Shown here: positions 38,401 through 49,929 of the stretch, in pieces | Layout of the letters: the number at the start of each line of letters is the position of its first letter | Position numbering within the stretch: position 1 is the first letter of the stretch | Assembly: GCF_039555335.1 (NCBI RefSeq) | Contig: NC_092631.1 | Location: 2,976,001 to 3,040,000 of the forward strand | Origin: Amphiura filiformis | Taxonomy: Eukaryota > Echinodermata > Ophiuroidea > Amphilepidida > Amphiuridae | Direction: 5' to 3' | Length of the DNA stretch: 64,000 bases | Made by a program: the position numbers and the translations under genes | The notes under the pieces: generated by a model | What the model saw: the letters and a program-made list of their open reading frames with translations, nothing else | What the model was told of the DNA's origin: nothing | Databases searched by the model: none

Positions 38401-41400
38401 GCATAATACGCGATCAAGACCGCAGTATGAGCAACTAAATTGGAAAACCAGTTTCATTCATTTCAGAATAAAGGGAGTTTTCAAGGTGGTAGCTTAATTT
38501 TAGCTAATAAAATAGTATAGTTAATTATGAAAATAATATTTAACTAAGAATAAACGATATAAATTTTTGTTTTACTTTTCTCTGCCATGAGATAGATGAC
38601 AGTTTATCATAGTGGGTAGTGGATACCGCCTGCGATATTGGACCTCCCTATCGTCTATCACATGGTAGAGGATGGCAAAAACAAAACTTCATATCGTTTA
38701 TTCTCTAAATTTCCTACATCAGTAACTTGAAAATGAAAATACAACTCTGGTATTACTCACCCTATTATGATAGCTAAAATACACAACATCCTCTTTATCC
38801 AGCTTGTTGACTTTTTTAATGACGGCCATGTTGCATTCACAGCAGTTGTCATGACGATCTAACTTGCCACCACGACAGCCACCACAACATCTGAAAAAGA
38901 AATATTGAAAACACTTGTTTATAGTTTTGTAGTTGCAGCAGCAAACTTTTTTCAAATTTTTTGACACAAACAATCAAATGGCAAACACAAAATTGTAAAA
39001 CAATGAAGACAGCTTTTTCCAAAGTCATTTAGTGAAAATTGTATGCTCAACAAGCAAGATTCTGTCATTTATCTTACATGATGTGGCAAAGAAATAAAGG
39101 ACACCGCATGCCTATGAAGCTCTTGTCAGGCCTCCACTAAAGTGTTGCTCAAGGGTATCAGACCTATCTCCCCACACAAAAGATCAAATCCAAATCCAGC
39201 AAATGGTAGCTAGAATGGACCAATACCTATCATTGAAAAGCAAGTGTTTCACATATGACTGACATCAACTGGAAAATGTTGTCAACAAGCAGGAAAAAAG
39301 CCATTAGGAAAACCAGTCATTGTTCAAAAGGCCATAGGGGGGCACCTGGCACTGCCTGTCAAGATCTACCTGCAACAGACTTAAAAGCTCACCCACCACT
39401 CAAGGCAAGACACATTTATACACAATTTTATAAATAAATATAAAATTGTCAGATCAAATTAATTCACAGATTTGTATAACTTTCAAATGTTCATAAACTT
39501 ATAACTGCACATTTCGATATTAATGAAACAAAAATGTGTACCAACTAGAGGGTAGGGGAGGACATTTGAAATACAGAGTCTTATAAATACACCAAAACCC
39601 TTAGACCTATATGCTTAACAAACACAAAATACATCATCCTTGGCATAGTTATTACTGGGAACCACTACTATTGCTACAAAGAATTTGGTTAATGATTATC
39701 AACAATGTTTAAAGTGAAACATTATTTTTCCATCAAGAACCAATCTAGGTAGTGTATGTCATACTTACAGTGGTCGCATCCTGGTAGCATGTTAAATAAA
39801 GGCACAAAATAAAAACAAATTTAGCATTCAAATGTGTTTGATAAACACAAATTTAGCATTCAAATGTGTTTGAGATGTTTCCCATAGCTGTTATTTTAAG
39901 TACAGTAGAGCTAAATATTTTGTTAGTTTAGGAAGATAATTTAACTACTGACAGAGGATTATTAAAATGTCTGTTGTCTGTTGGTATTGAAAGTTTCTGA
40001 ATATTTGTCCTTGTTATTCTGTCTCTTTTTCTTGTCTCATGAATCAGTTACAATGCAAACTTGTAATACTTGACCATGTTCTAAAAGTATATGACAAACA
40101 TCCAAATGATAGGTGGAAATATATTTCAAACACAAATTTGTATCATGGAGAGAGAAGGAAGAGTGGAAGAGAAAGTGGGTGCAAGGCAGGGGTAGCGTTA
40201 ACCCCCGATCGGGGGTGAATAACCCCCTACATTAAAAAAATATTAATTTTTCACCCTCCATATATTGGGAATGTGCAAGCTCGGGGGTGAACTCTGACCC
40301 TCTACTTTTGGACTTACTCTTACCCTGACTCCACTGCAAATTATTTTTCACCCCCGAGATTTAATTTTCACCCCATGTATTTGGATTTTCTGCAAGCTCG
40401 GGAGTGAAAAACACGGGAAAACAATCCGACTTTTGGGCCTTAATGCTACCCCAGGTGCAAGGAGGGATAAAAGTGGGTGCGGGAAGTGAGAAAGAAGAGA
40501 GAGAACAAGAGAGAAAAATAGAGAATCAAGGAAAGAGAGAAAAAAAGGGATATAGTCTGTCTCATCTCAAGTTGAGAGTAACACCATGTTGGACTTTGAA
40601 GTGGCAGATTCAAATCATGTGCGCTAACCTAATTCCACAGGATATATACAACACATATAGAAGTATATACGACACATAGAAGTCTTGAATCCTGGCTATG
40701 GACCTACCATGTATGGTAGGTCCATAGCCAGGATTTGTCTTTGCAAATTTTCATTTCCCCAACAAAAAATAAGGTATTTGGACTTATCCCACCTAAATAT
40801 TGACTTTGGAGGCTATTTTGAACAGTTTAACATGGAAAAGTATTCATTTTTTTTTAAATATTTCAATCTAATTTGGACCTTCTTGTGTATATATTAACAT
40901 TTTTACCCTGAGAAGTTGATCTTTTTGTCAATTATTGTTGGTTGCCTGATATGTATGGAGAAAAAATGTTCAATTCCTCACCTGTAAAAGCCACACAGTT
41001 TACAAGCCCCACAGCTTAAGTTCTCAAACAAGTAAAACAGGTATCCGTACGCGCTGCCCGCATATTTCAGGAAATGCGCAGCATCGGCTACATGAGAGGA
41101 AGCTGGCTCTGTTGGCTTACGAAGACACGGTGGCGCTGTTGTTGCTTGGTGACCAGGGGTGCTGGCTGCACTACTTGTAATACTTGCACACTGCTGCTGC
41201 TGCTCTGATCTTAGGAGAATTAAACCTGCTGCGATGTCTGATATGACCACATCTAAACCCTGGAAATTATGGAACAATGTGCTCATTATATTATATGGTG
41301 GGCTTAAAACCAAAACTGGCTATGTCCAAAAATTAATACTTCGCTGTTTAAAACTTCACTCAGAAATATATCAGAAATCAGAACTAAAACATTGCTTTTC

Positions 41401-44400
41401 TACATGTAATTCAGTTCACCTTGACACAATGTTAAAATAGATGTAGACACCTCTGGCACAGAGACCATGTCCAGGTTCAGATTAAATGGTGAGCAAAATT
41501 GCCACTACCTCATGATGTGGGAACTCTGCTTTCTTGGAGTAAAGAAACCAGAACCAGTACCCAGTAAGTGAACATAACCAGTTCTGGTTCTAAATAGCCC
41601 TTCATGTGTGACCATGAAACATGGCAGTTTTCTCAAAAATGAACTTTAAAGATTTCTTAATCTGAAAGGGTGGTAGGGTAGGGTACCACCCTACCATCCC
41701 ACTACTATTTATTGTGTTGATGAGTTGCACTAAACCATGTTAGAGTTGCATATATCAGGGGCGTGAGAGGCCACAGACCAAAAATTAAAAATTAAAAAAA
41801 AACACGAAAAAACACCATAAAATCAGTATAAAACACCAAATATGAGCTGAAAATAAAAGAAAATACATAAATTTTGGCAACAAAAAAAGAGGAAATCATC
41901 TGTAAAGAGTAACTCTCACACCCCTGCCATATGGTATAAAGTATTCCCACATAAACAGGGTGATGCATAGTGCCATCCCTATTACTTTGAATGATGTGTT
42001 TCTCATTGACTGGCATGCACTTTGTGAATTTACACATAAGAAAAAAAAGCACAGTGATTTATAGTGTGCTACGCACAGGCACAATGCCTAGATGTTGATC
42101 CACAAGCCTCAGCACACTTTACAGATATTGGGACTTACGTTGTGCACACCAACAAAAACTTAATAACCTATTACGAGTTGAACAAAGTTTAGTAACGTTA
42201 CCATTTCATTCATCTTAAAACTCAGTGCCTGAAAAAGTCAAACAACTTATATTAGTCTTAGAGCTTCACAAGTTTGAATACTTACATAAAAGAGTGATGC
42301 CAATAGGTTAGCAATATCTGTGTAGGCAGCCTGTGTGTTCTCATCACTCCCAACACAACAACAGAGCCATTTACATCTGGCAAAATAACAACAAATACAA
42401 AAACCAAATAAATCATGGTATTTTAATATTACAAAATGGGGTAATCAATACCTATATTTGTACTATTATCATCTTTTCTATTCATGCATGCTTTGAGTAC
42501 TTGGCAGTCATGTTAGCTCAGTTGGTAAGGCACTACACTCTGGTGTGTGACAGTATGAATTCCGGTGCCTGCAGTGTCAATCATCCTTTTTTTTGCAGAA
42601 AAGTTATGCTCGCTAGAAATTCTTCTGGACAAACTCAGTACTAATTGTCCCAATTACCCTACCAAATTTCCCTGATTACTGGTTTATCTGATGTAACTAG
42701 GGCCAGTGTGATCAAAAACTTTTTGTAAAGTGCAATGACCTAATATATTTGGTCTTTTATAAATCCATGACCTCATCGCTATTTCTCTAATTCTCACCTC
42801 CTTTCCCATCTAAGCTGAGTACTCTTCATGAGGGCATCATCCACATCTCCTTGATGAGTATCTTGATCTCTTTGTCCTGGTTTCTTCCAGGGACTCAGCA
42901 ATAATAATCCACCCAACAGCACCAGAAGGAGTAGTACCCAGCTGCACACAACCGTTGCACGGACCTGTAAAATGGTAGACATGTTTGCTACTTGCATTTA
43001 AAAGTTACATTAACTTAATACGTATATATAATGAACAACAGAAAAAAAGATTTTGAATCCTGAATACTTAAATTCTAATTTGTGCCTGAATGCTTGAACT
43101 CAATTTTGTGCACAATCCTGCAACCATTTGCATCTTGTTAATCTACACAGTTGTGCAGAAAACTGAATTTATGCTCCATAACTTTTGCAGAAATGGAATC
43201 TTTACACATGGTCTGTATTTTTACGAACTGGTTTTGGTGCATGATTCACACAAAATATTGCATAATTTATTACCTACCAAAAGAATAACAGACTCATCAC
43301 ACGTTTCCATCTCATCGTTTGTCTCAATCTCACGAAACACCCAGTATGCTCCTAAAGCGCTCCATCCCATCTCCAGAATAAAGATGAACAGTCTGAGATA
43401 CAGCAGCTTTGGAAAGTATCGCCGTGGCTCCACATTGGCGATGGAACCTTTTGCACTTACTCGTACCTATTATAACAAAGGTAAAATTGCAAAATAAAAT
43501 GTGAAAATATATGGATTCTGAACCTGGATGTTTGTGCATAAATTTTGCTCTTTCAGAGCAGCTTGGGTTCAAAATACTACATGCACTTCATCTTCCTCAA
43601 GGTAAGGTTCCATCATGACTTTATTCAATAGCTTTACTACCAGGCTTCAAATTAGATATCTAAGTATATAACATTGCCACTCAACTGTATAATGTAACTC
43701 CCATTATCCAGAAAGCAATATTTAAGGCATCCTTTTATTTTCTTTTTTTAATAACAGTCATGTTTTCAAAATTGCTGCACTTGCAAGTTGCTAATACAAA
43801 TTATGAAGAAAAAAGTTTTAATTTTTTCATTTTGAATAATTCCAGTCAGGGTGTTGAAAAAATAATTCCAGTCAAATGTCAAAGGAAAAAACCTTTTTGG
43901 GTTAGCATGTTTTAAGGTTTTACTGTCGTAACTAAACCTATCGACGAAATTTTTTTAAATTGACATATTTTGTACATTAATATGTGTAGATAATAAATCA
44001 GGAAAAAAAACAGGGGGTGCCGGACCTCACTTTTGAGCTACAGCCGTTTTAAAAGAGGTGTACATTTCCAAAAATCTCTGTACACTTCAATGGCAAAATC
44101 AGCAATTTGTCCAAAATATACCACCTTTTGCGTTGTATAATTTTTTAATTTTATATATGTTATGAAAAAGAAAAAGCTCTGTAAAATCGCGCAAAAACAA
44201 TTGGGGGTACCGGACCTAGTTTTCGCGTAAATTGACCAAAATAGTTCAAAAATGCATTTTTTCTGCGACACCATGCGTAGTTAATTGCGACGTGGATATT
44301 TTGAATTGCGTGCGTAACGCGGTGGTATGAAGCGATCTGATGCGGATCAGCGTTCATTTACGCATATGGCCACAAAAAAGGAATTGTCTGTTTACGCAGG

Positions 44401-46727
44401 AAAGTTTTCACTGTAAAAAAAGTTACCTAAGATACTTAGCATGCTTAGGCTAAGAAGTGTCCATAATTAGCATGATTAGGAACAATTATAATGATGTCGA
44501 CTATTAAGGCTAAGCATATTAAAAAATTCTTAGCTTAATTCTAATTTGGTGTATTTTGGTCACAAACGGGTGTAAGAAAGACTCCCATTCTGCAAAGATA
44601 TTGGGTCAAAGAGTTATCAAGTTACACAAAGTGAGTTATTTTCAGCTTTATGTTCACCTGACTCGAATGACCAAAAAGAGGATTTATTAAACTTTTTTTT
44701 TTTTTTTTCATTTTATTCACCTGTACTTGGGCCTGGTGGAAAAGAAAAAAGAACATACAGGCATGGTCCACCATTACGGTAACCAAGATAGATACAAAGA
44801 TGCAATATGACAATGAGATTTTTAAAATACTGCCCCACTGGACATGTTAAAGCGAAGCGTTTGACACCATGGGCGGAAGTGTTTGACTGTAATAGGCCTA
44901 CAATTATTATAGGCATAGGCCTGCCCTACTTAGCATGCTTAGTGCCGTTTACCGAGAGGAAAACTTTTTGGTCACAAAAACTATAGGCCTACGAAATTAT
45001 CTCGAGGTGGATTCATATCATCAATTGTTCAATTAAGCAAATTTAGTTAAACCACTCTACTGTCTATGGTTAAACGATGGGTTGCCTATAGCTGTAGAAA
45101 AACGTTTGGCCAATTATGATATCATTTTTGTAAATGTATGACACATTTTTTTTTAAACTGAATAGTTTTGATGGTGTTGTCTATATCGCATGCATTATGA
45201 ATTCAGTGCACGTAGTAGGTCTTTACCCAATAACACAAAATGCTTTAAACATTTAAATGGTGGATTATAAACTTTTCAAACATTTTAAAAATAACAATCA
45301 AAAACATTGAACACTTGCTGCAAACATATTCTAAGTTGGAACAATGTTGCCAAAATAATATATGTCTATAATAACATTTTCACAACATGTTTTTAATTTT
45401 GTTGTAGTGTATTTCATTATGAAACGTTCTACAAACGTACAACCTTTAATAGGCCTATAATATACCATAGTGCTAGGCCTATAATATACCATAGTGCTTA
45501 CCCAACATTTAGGCCAAAATATTATTAAAACGATTTAACCAATTTAACCAACATTCGTTTAGGCCTAATGTTAAAAAAACACACCCTGATTCTGTGTTTG
45601 TTTGGTAGGCCTATAACTTCATACCATCCATTGGACCCTACTGTCGTAGACCTACTTTGGGGAGGGGGTCCATTATTACTGGAAGCACGCTGGCAAGATT
45701 TGGTTTGTACATGTTGTATTTAATATATTAGAAGCGACCACTTTTTTTTTTGCGCTCAGCAAACATTATTTTCTTTATCGTTTGGCCCCAGTTATCGCCG
45801 GTGCGTAAAAATAGCATTGACACGCACAACACGCATCGTTCTCTGCGATGTCTGCAACGCAACGCCGAGCACGACGCGGAGTATGCACGCGTTGAAAACA
45901 GGTGCAATAGTGAAGTCAAATCGGGTGACGACGGTAAAACTTAAGGGTCTGTCTTGCTACAGCAAATGCCTTACCATATAGCTTTCAAGTAGGATAGTAA
46001 TAACAAGCCATGATAACAGACCAATGTGATAGATCTCAAGCACATCACCACCAGGACATTTGAGTAGCTTACGCTGTGTACCATACACAATGGCTGCTGC
46101 TCCTAGCCTGAAAGAGACAGGAATATTGACAATGATGAACAGTCAAAGATACATTTTTATTGGATTACTGGACCAGTACAAACTCAAAACTTGTACAATG
46201 GTTACTTTTAGAACATATTCTGATTTAGGACTTATCTCTCAAAGAAAACAAACAATACTAAATATGAACAAAAAATTCAGAAGATATCATAATTCTTGCA
46301 GTTTAATAACATCATATTTGATACAGATTTTCATGTCTACATGCATATAACATTGCAACTTTGCATCAAAATCAACTTCGATCTGACCCACGTTTGTGGT
46401 TGCTGTTTTCCCAGAAATAATTGAGTAATTAATGCGATTTTGTCAATTGATGGTGCACTAACTGTGGTGGACATCAAAATAAAAAAATTTAATATTTTTG
46501 CAACTGACCATACTTTTTGTGCAGCGAGGAACTCTAACCAAAATGTTATTTGGTAAATTGACAAAACTTGTGGAAAACATGAGATATAAAAATTGGCAAG
46601 AAAAAGTAAAAGTTTATATTATTTTTCTTTACCAGGCAATTCGTATGAAGACAGAAATTACTCCTGGGAAGACAAAGTCATCACTGCCTACTCGCCACTT
46701 GCGGTTGAAAGCCACTAGTGCTGGCAT
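26434..46727 (-). CDS. DAGL: sn-1-specific diacylglycerol lipase (DAGL alpha/beta family), complete, 15 exons
   Basis: DAGL hydrolyses diacylglycerol to 2-arachidonoylglycerol at the plasma membrane. Exons in gene order: 46633-46727, 45975-46107, 43278-43466, 42798-42964, 42286-42376, 40982-41259, 38761-38890, 38007-38090, 35874-36026, 34193-34320, 33438-33506, 32629-32701, 31661-31861, 30881-30966, 26434-26629. All phases close, giving 690 aa (human DAGLB 672). The start [22 protein letters not shown] is the family signature. Four membrane segments fall near residues 20-41, 57-76, 93-120 and 141-164. The lipase core has IRGTLS, then DALTD, then GHSLGAG with nucleophile Ser450 and GEDLVPR with Asp502, both exactly 7 residues beyond human DAGLB Ser443/Asp495. 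The His position in [10 protein letters not shown] is Trp617. The tail is short as in DAGLB, while DNCCECN resembles DAGLA, so it may be a pre-duplication ortholog. It is convergent with LSM11. Confidence 0.93.
26736..29064. mobile_element. Non-autonomous hAT-like element, 2.33 kb, in the last DAGL intron
   Basis: Tips TAGTGCTGGTATCG and CGATACCAGCACTA are flanked by the perfect 8-bp TSD GTTGTCAT (26728-26735 and 29065-29072). Both subterminal regions hold repeated TTGTCGACAA-type palindromes. No transposase frame is present. A piggyBac-like MITE (28283-28923) is nested inside, so the hAT insertion is older. Confidence 0.88.
28283..28923. mobile_element. piggyBac-like MITE (GGGATCGG family), full-length copy
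   Basis: Flanked by TTAA at 28279-28282 and 28924-28927. Inverted arms of about 85 bp run from GGGATCTAAAATGAGCG to CGAATTGCATTCTGAAT. A second inner hairpin at about 28530-28712 contains GACGGTCAATTGAAAATTTT and its inverse around a T-rich loop. Confidence 0.85.
29679..30870. mobile_element. Non-autonomous hAT-like element abutting DAGL exon 14
   Basis: Ends CAGTGTTCGAAATATG and TATTTCGAACGCTG are flanked by CATACAAT at 29671-29678 and 30871-30878, a perfect 8-bp TSD. Subterminal repeats AGTTACMGGCC occur several times at each end. No transposase is encoded. Confidence 0.9.
31063..31200. mobile_element. MITE, family tip CAGTTGAAATCCATACACCC, copy 2
   Basis: A diverged relative of 19339-19494 with ends GGTTGAAATCCATA and TGTATGGGTTTTAACTG, in a DAGL intron between exons 13 and 14. 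Confidence 0.7.
33277..33429. mobile_element. Palindromic MITE, family tip TTATAGCAGATTCAAC, copy 2
   Basis: Same family as 19009-19160, in opposite orientation. It ends only 8 bp from the donor side of DAGL exon 11 (33438). Confidence 0.8.
36289..37444. mobile_element. Non-autonomous hAT-like element, DAGL intron 8
   Basis: Tips CAGTGTTCGAATTAAGC and AATTTCGAACGCTG are flanked by GTCATGTA at 36281-36288 and 37445-37452, a perfect 8-bp TSD. The subterminal repeats are GGTTGTCCG and its inverse, different from those of 29679-30870 although the tips match. Confidence 0.9.
37537..37669. repeat. Tandem duplication of a 66-bp unit
   Basis: Two adjacent copies start with ATACTGAGTAACAATAGTAT and differ by a few bases. 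Confidence 0.85.
40187..40454 (+). mobile_element. hAT-like MITE, family tip CAGGGGTAGC, copy 2
   Basis: Flanked by GTGCAAGG at 40179-40186 and 40455-40462, a perfect 8-bp TSD. It is the reverse complement of the element at 4800-5064 and differs by scattered substitutions. It lies between DAGL exons 6 and 7. Confidence 0.9.
40557..40680. mobile_element. Half copy of the CTCAAGTTGAGAGTAA MITE
   Basis: CTCATCTCAAGTTGAGAGTA, then CCATGTTGGAC and GGCAGATTCAAATCATGTG, match the left half of 21704-21903. The right half is absent. Confidence 0.65.
40688..40735. repeat. Perfect 23-bp inverted repeat with a 2-nt spacer
   Basis: The arm at 40688-40710, starting AATCCTGGCTATGGACC, is exactly inverted at 40713-40735, with GT between. 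Confidence 0.9.
41757..41926. mobile_element. Small MITE, tip CAGGGGCGTGAGAG
   Basis: CAGGGGCGTGAGAG at the left and CTCTCACACCCCTG at the right. The flanks share only a weak CATAT core, so hAT assignment is tentative. Confidence 0.55.
42508..42590 (+). repeat. tRNA-like SINE head
   Basis: TTAGCTCAGTTGGTAAGGC at 42513-42531 matches a tRNA A box. A poor B-box-like GAATTCCGG follows at about the correct distance, then a T run. The cloverleaf is too degraded for a functional tRNA. It lies in a DAGL intron. Confidence 0.5.
43467..45974. other. DAGL intron 2, nothing assigned
   Basis: AT-rich intron with a T run near 44692-44710 and several 'taggcctat' words, including a directly repeated segment at about 45450-45500. 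No complete transposon was delimited. Confidence 0.4.
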
Positions 46728-47024
46728 CTTGAATGATTAAAGCACCTATACATGATCAAAATGGGAGAAAAGAATTACTATATACAGTATCCATACATGT
46801 AAAAGAGACATGTAGTACATGTAGAGAACCTACAAGTACCGTAATTAAAATTACTAATCTTAAAATACAAATGGGGGGGTTAGCAAAATACATTGCTTTT
46901 GCTTAGTGTACATGTCTTGGCCTTAAAAAAGCTTAAAAGTAACAGCTCAAACTACAGCTCATACAAGTTATTACTGTCAGTTAATTTCATCATAAATGTT
47001 ATGTTAGTGATTCTAAACATTAAG

Positions 47025-47369
47025 AAATATTACACCCTGGTCAATTTGTGCCTATTTTTGCATTTTTCTCAAAAATTATAGCACATTGGTGACAAGTAAG
47101 ATATGTATATTATAGGGCAATGACTACAACTACTGTACTGAAAATTCAGCAACTCAAAGCAAGTAGTTATTGATTTATTGATCAAATATTGGTCTTCCCT
47201 CATTTTTGACTGTAACTCCACAACTGTTGTCTGTGCTGAAATAAAATTTCCAGTACAATAGTTGTAGTCCTTGCCCCTAATATACATTTCTTACTTGTCA
47301 CCAATGTGCTATAATTTTTGAGAAAAATGCAAAAATAGGCACAAAATTGACCAGGGGTGTAGTACCCCC
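47025..47369. mobile_element. piggyBac-like MITE (GGGGTACTACACCC family), old diverged copy
   Basis: The right end GGGGTGTAGTACCCCC is followed by TTAA (47370-47373). It shares GCATTTTTCTCAAAAA and TATATTATAGG words with the three younger copies, but the centre has diverged. Confidence 0.7.
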
Positions 47370-47999
47370 TTAAAATTGTTCAGAATTCTGGATACACAAT
47401 GACGATCATTGGGCATGTACACTTGTACAGGAGGAAGAGTACCGTATATATGACCCTTCTATCACTTGATAACTTGCTCGAGAAGTCTAGCCAAGAATTT
47501 GCTCACCGATTTGTGTGCAAATTTGAAGCTAGAGTTCTCGAGTAATTGATAACCTGTCATGCCTGTGGGACAACTGCCTTGTTAATGTTGTTTTATTGAT
47601 CAACCATTCAGCTAATTCTTTATTACTTCTGCACTCAGGCTTGTGGATGCTTGATGCATCATGGCACATAATATATTAACTGCCACATACTTCTTATTGC
47701 GTATTGGTATTGCTGTGTGAGCCAGACATAGGAACAACTAGGGCCATGATGTAGGTATGCATGATTGTAAAAGGCAAACCTAAGTTTTACATTTGCTTGT
47801 TAGCGCGGCCGTTGGTAATAAACTGTCAGCCAAACTTTGGCCCAAACACAATATTTTACATAGAAAATTAAAAGAAAAGATAGGTCAAGGAAACCTACAT
47901 AAATATGTTGTCTATACTTCACTTCGACCCAAATATATCATTTATTGTTGTGATGAGATAATCGGACATGGAATTTTAGAGGGACTTTAATAGCGGTTC

Positions 48000-48430
48000 C
48001 AAATAGAAAAGATGTCTCCAAAGCAGGCTGGAGATGATGTATCGCATTCGGTTTGACCTCATTGACATCAGGTGGTCCCAGTACATGACTCCACTAGCTT
48101 CAAACACCAGAGGCCGTGGTTCCCGCTTTCAATATCCGCGGTGCAGATCGACAGCTTACTCAAACTCATACTTTCCACGTACTATCCATAACTGGAACAG
48201 CCTGTCAACCGACCCAGCTGCATCCTATTCCCTCAACGCCTTCAAGACTGCGTTGAGGGCCTGCTGGCAGTAATCATCTAGCTACCAGTTTTTACTCGCA
48301 CCTGATTATTTTGCGCACAATTTGTTTTGTTTATGTCATGCTTGTACCACGCATGACCACCCTCGCAGTGCGTTTGATACTCATCTATATGAGGACTGCA
48401 CAACCAACGAAGAAGAAGAAGAAGAAGAAA
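48000..48430 (+). mobile_element. 3' end of a LINE with (GAA)n tail
   Basis: The frame at 48034-48273 encodes a C-terminal reverse-transcriptase pattern (YFPRTIHNWNSLSTDPAASYS, then FKTALRACW), typical of CR1/jockey-like elements. About 150 bp of 3' UTR follows and ends in GAA repeats at 48409-48430. It is 5'-truncated. Confidence 0.75.
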
Positions 48431-48874
48431 AGCTGCTCTATCATGAGACTATGCCGTTTTGTTTTGCAATTATTTCATCAAATGTTGGCTGAATGTTTTG
48501 ACACAATGTAATTTTGTTATGGAAAGTGCTATGACAAAATGGTTTTCAGTTTTGGCTTTCTTTACTCAAGGGCTTAATTTGATATATAAAATGATGTGGT
48601 TTGATGACTAATTTGATTTAGCCTTTTTTACCTATTACATGCGTATTGCTGTGTGAGCCAGATATACGGTACCAATGGTGAGGAAGGAACAACTAAGCCA
48701 GGGCCATGTTTTGGGCTACTTTAATTTGATTTCATGAAGCTTCATAAGACAAAAAAAAAGGTTAGTCTCAAAGCTCACAAATGTTTTGAAAACAAATGTG
48801 AAATGTGATTTGTTTTAATTCCTGAAATGCGCGAGCAAGTTTTGAGACAACCCTTTTTTTTGCCTAATATCTTA

Positions 48875-49257
48875 GGCCCATGAAAGTCAATTCTGAGTTT
48901 ATCGTCACTTTTTTTCCCAGGTTGGTGAGGTGACTTTTTCATTTTTCATTATTTCATCAGATTTCATTATTGACCTAAAATGTGTGTTGATTTAAAGCAA
49001 AATGGAAATGAATGTGACTAAGAAATTTTCACGAAAGGTAGGGCACTAGAAAAGTTAGAAAAGAGCCTGGTTTTGCTTCCAAGTTATGAATTTCCTGGAT
49101 GAATAATATGTTTTACAAACAAAAATATATGTTTCCAATTAATTGCTAAAACTGGTGAAACCCTGATACTTCGAAAATAATGATTTTGGCATTTTTGAAA
49201 ATTTGGTTTCCAAAAAGTGACACGGGCGGGGGACGGTAAACTTGACTTTCACACGCC
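48875..49257. mobile_element. Harbinger-like MITE, family tip GGCYMATGAAAGTYRA, copy 1
   Basis: GGCCCATGAAAGTCAA at the left and its inverse CTTGACTTTCACACGCC at the right, with TTA on both sides (48872-48874 and 49258-49260). Confidence 0.8.
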
Positions 49258-49929
49258 TTAAATTGTACCGGTACCTATCCATTCTTCGAACATGCCGCAG
49301 CATATTCCCTATTTTATTCTTTATTTCAATGAGGCGCAGCCAGAGTTGGGTGTGCACTATAGACTCTTGCAAACTCATGACTGAGACAAGAGTGTAAGTT
49401 ACTTTGTTCGAAAATGTCTAACTTTCGTATGAACAACCGATAGCTTGTGATACGAAAGTTAGAATGTGGACGTATCTCGTAATACGTAACGTACTTGTTT
49501 ACGCACATGTACAATCATGTACGCAGTCGCCATGCAGGGCACAATGTCATGCATATGAATAAAAACTTCTTCCTGAAGTTTCTTATTGTCTCAAAAATAT
49601 GAGGATATTGTTCTTGACATATTACTGACACACTGTGCTATACTCCTGCATCAGTTCGTCATTATTGTACTTACTAAAATCATCATTTTGTGTAAATTTT
49701 TCTGGAGTAATCGTCGGACATCAACAACATGAGGCAGCCGCCATATTGTAATTAAATACATACTTGCAACACTGCCAATTGATGACGTGCAGCCTAATTG
49801 TGTTCTCTATAATTTTTCACTATCTTTTGCAAGTTTTCTGAGGTAATTGATTACGTCTTACGTCTATCCTTGTCGGTAGGAATCTTCATCAGAAGTAACA
49901 TCACCAACTTTGATAAGCGTGCTTGGGTG

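Noticed and set aside
42508-42590. Functional tRNA gene
   Set aside because: A good A box, but anticodon and T arms do not pair and the B box is poor; better as a SINE head.
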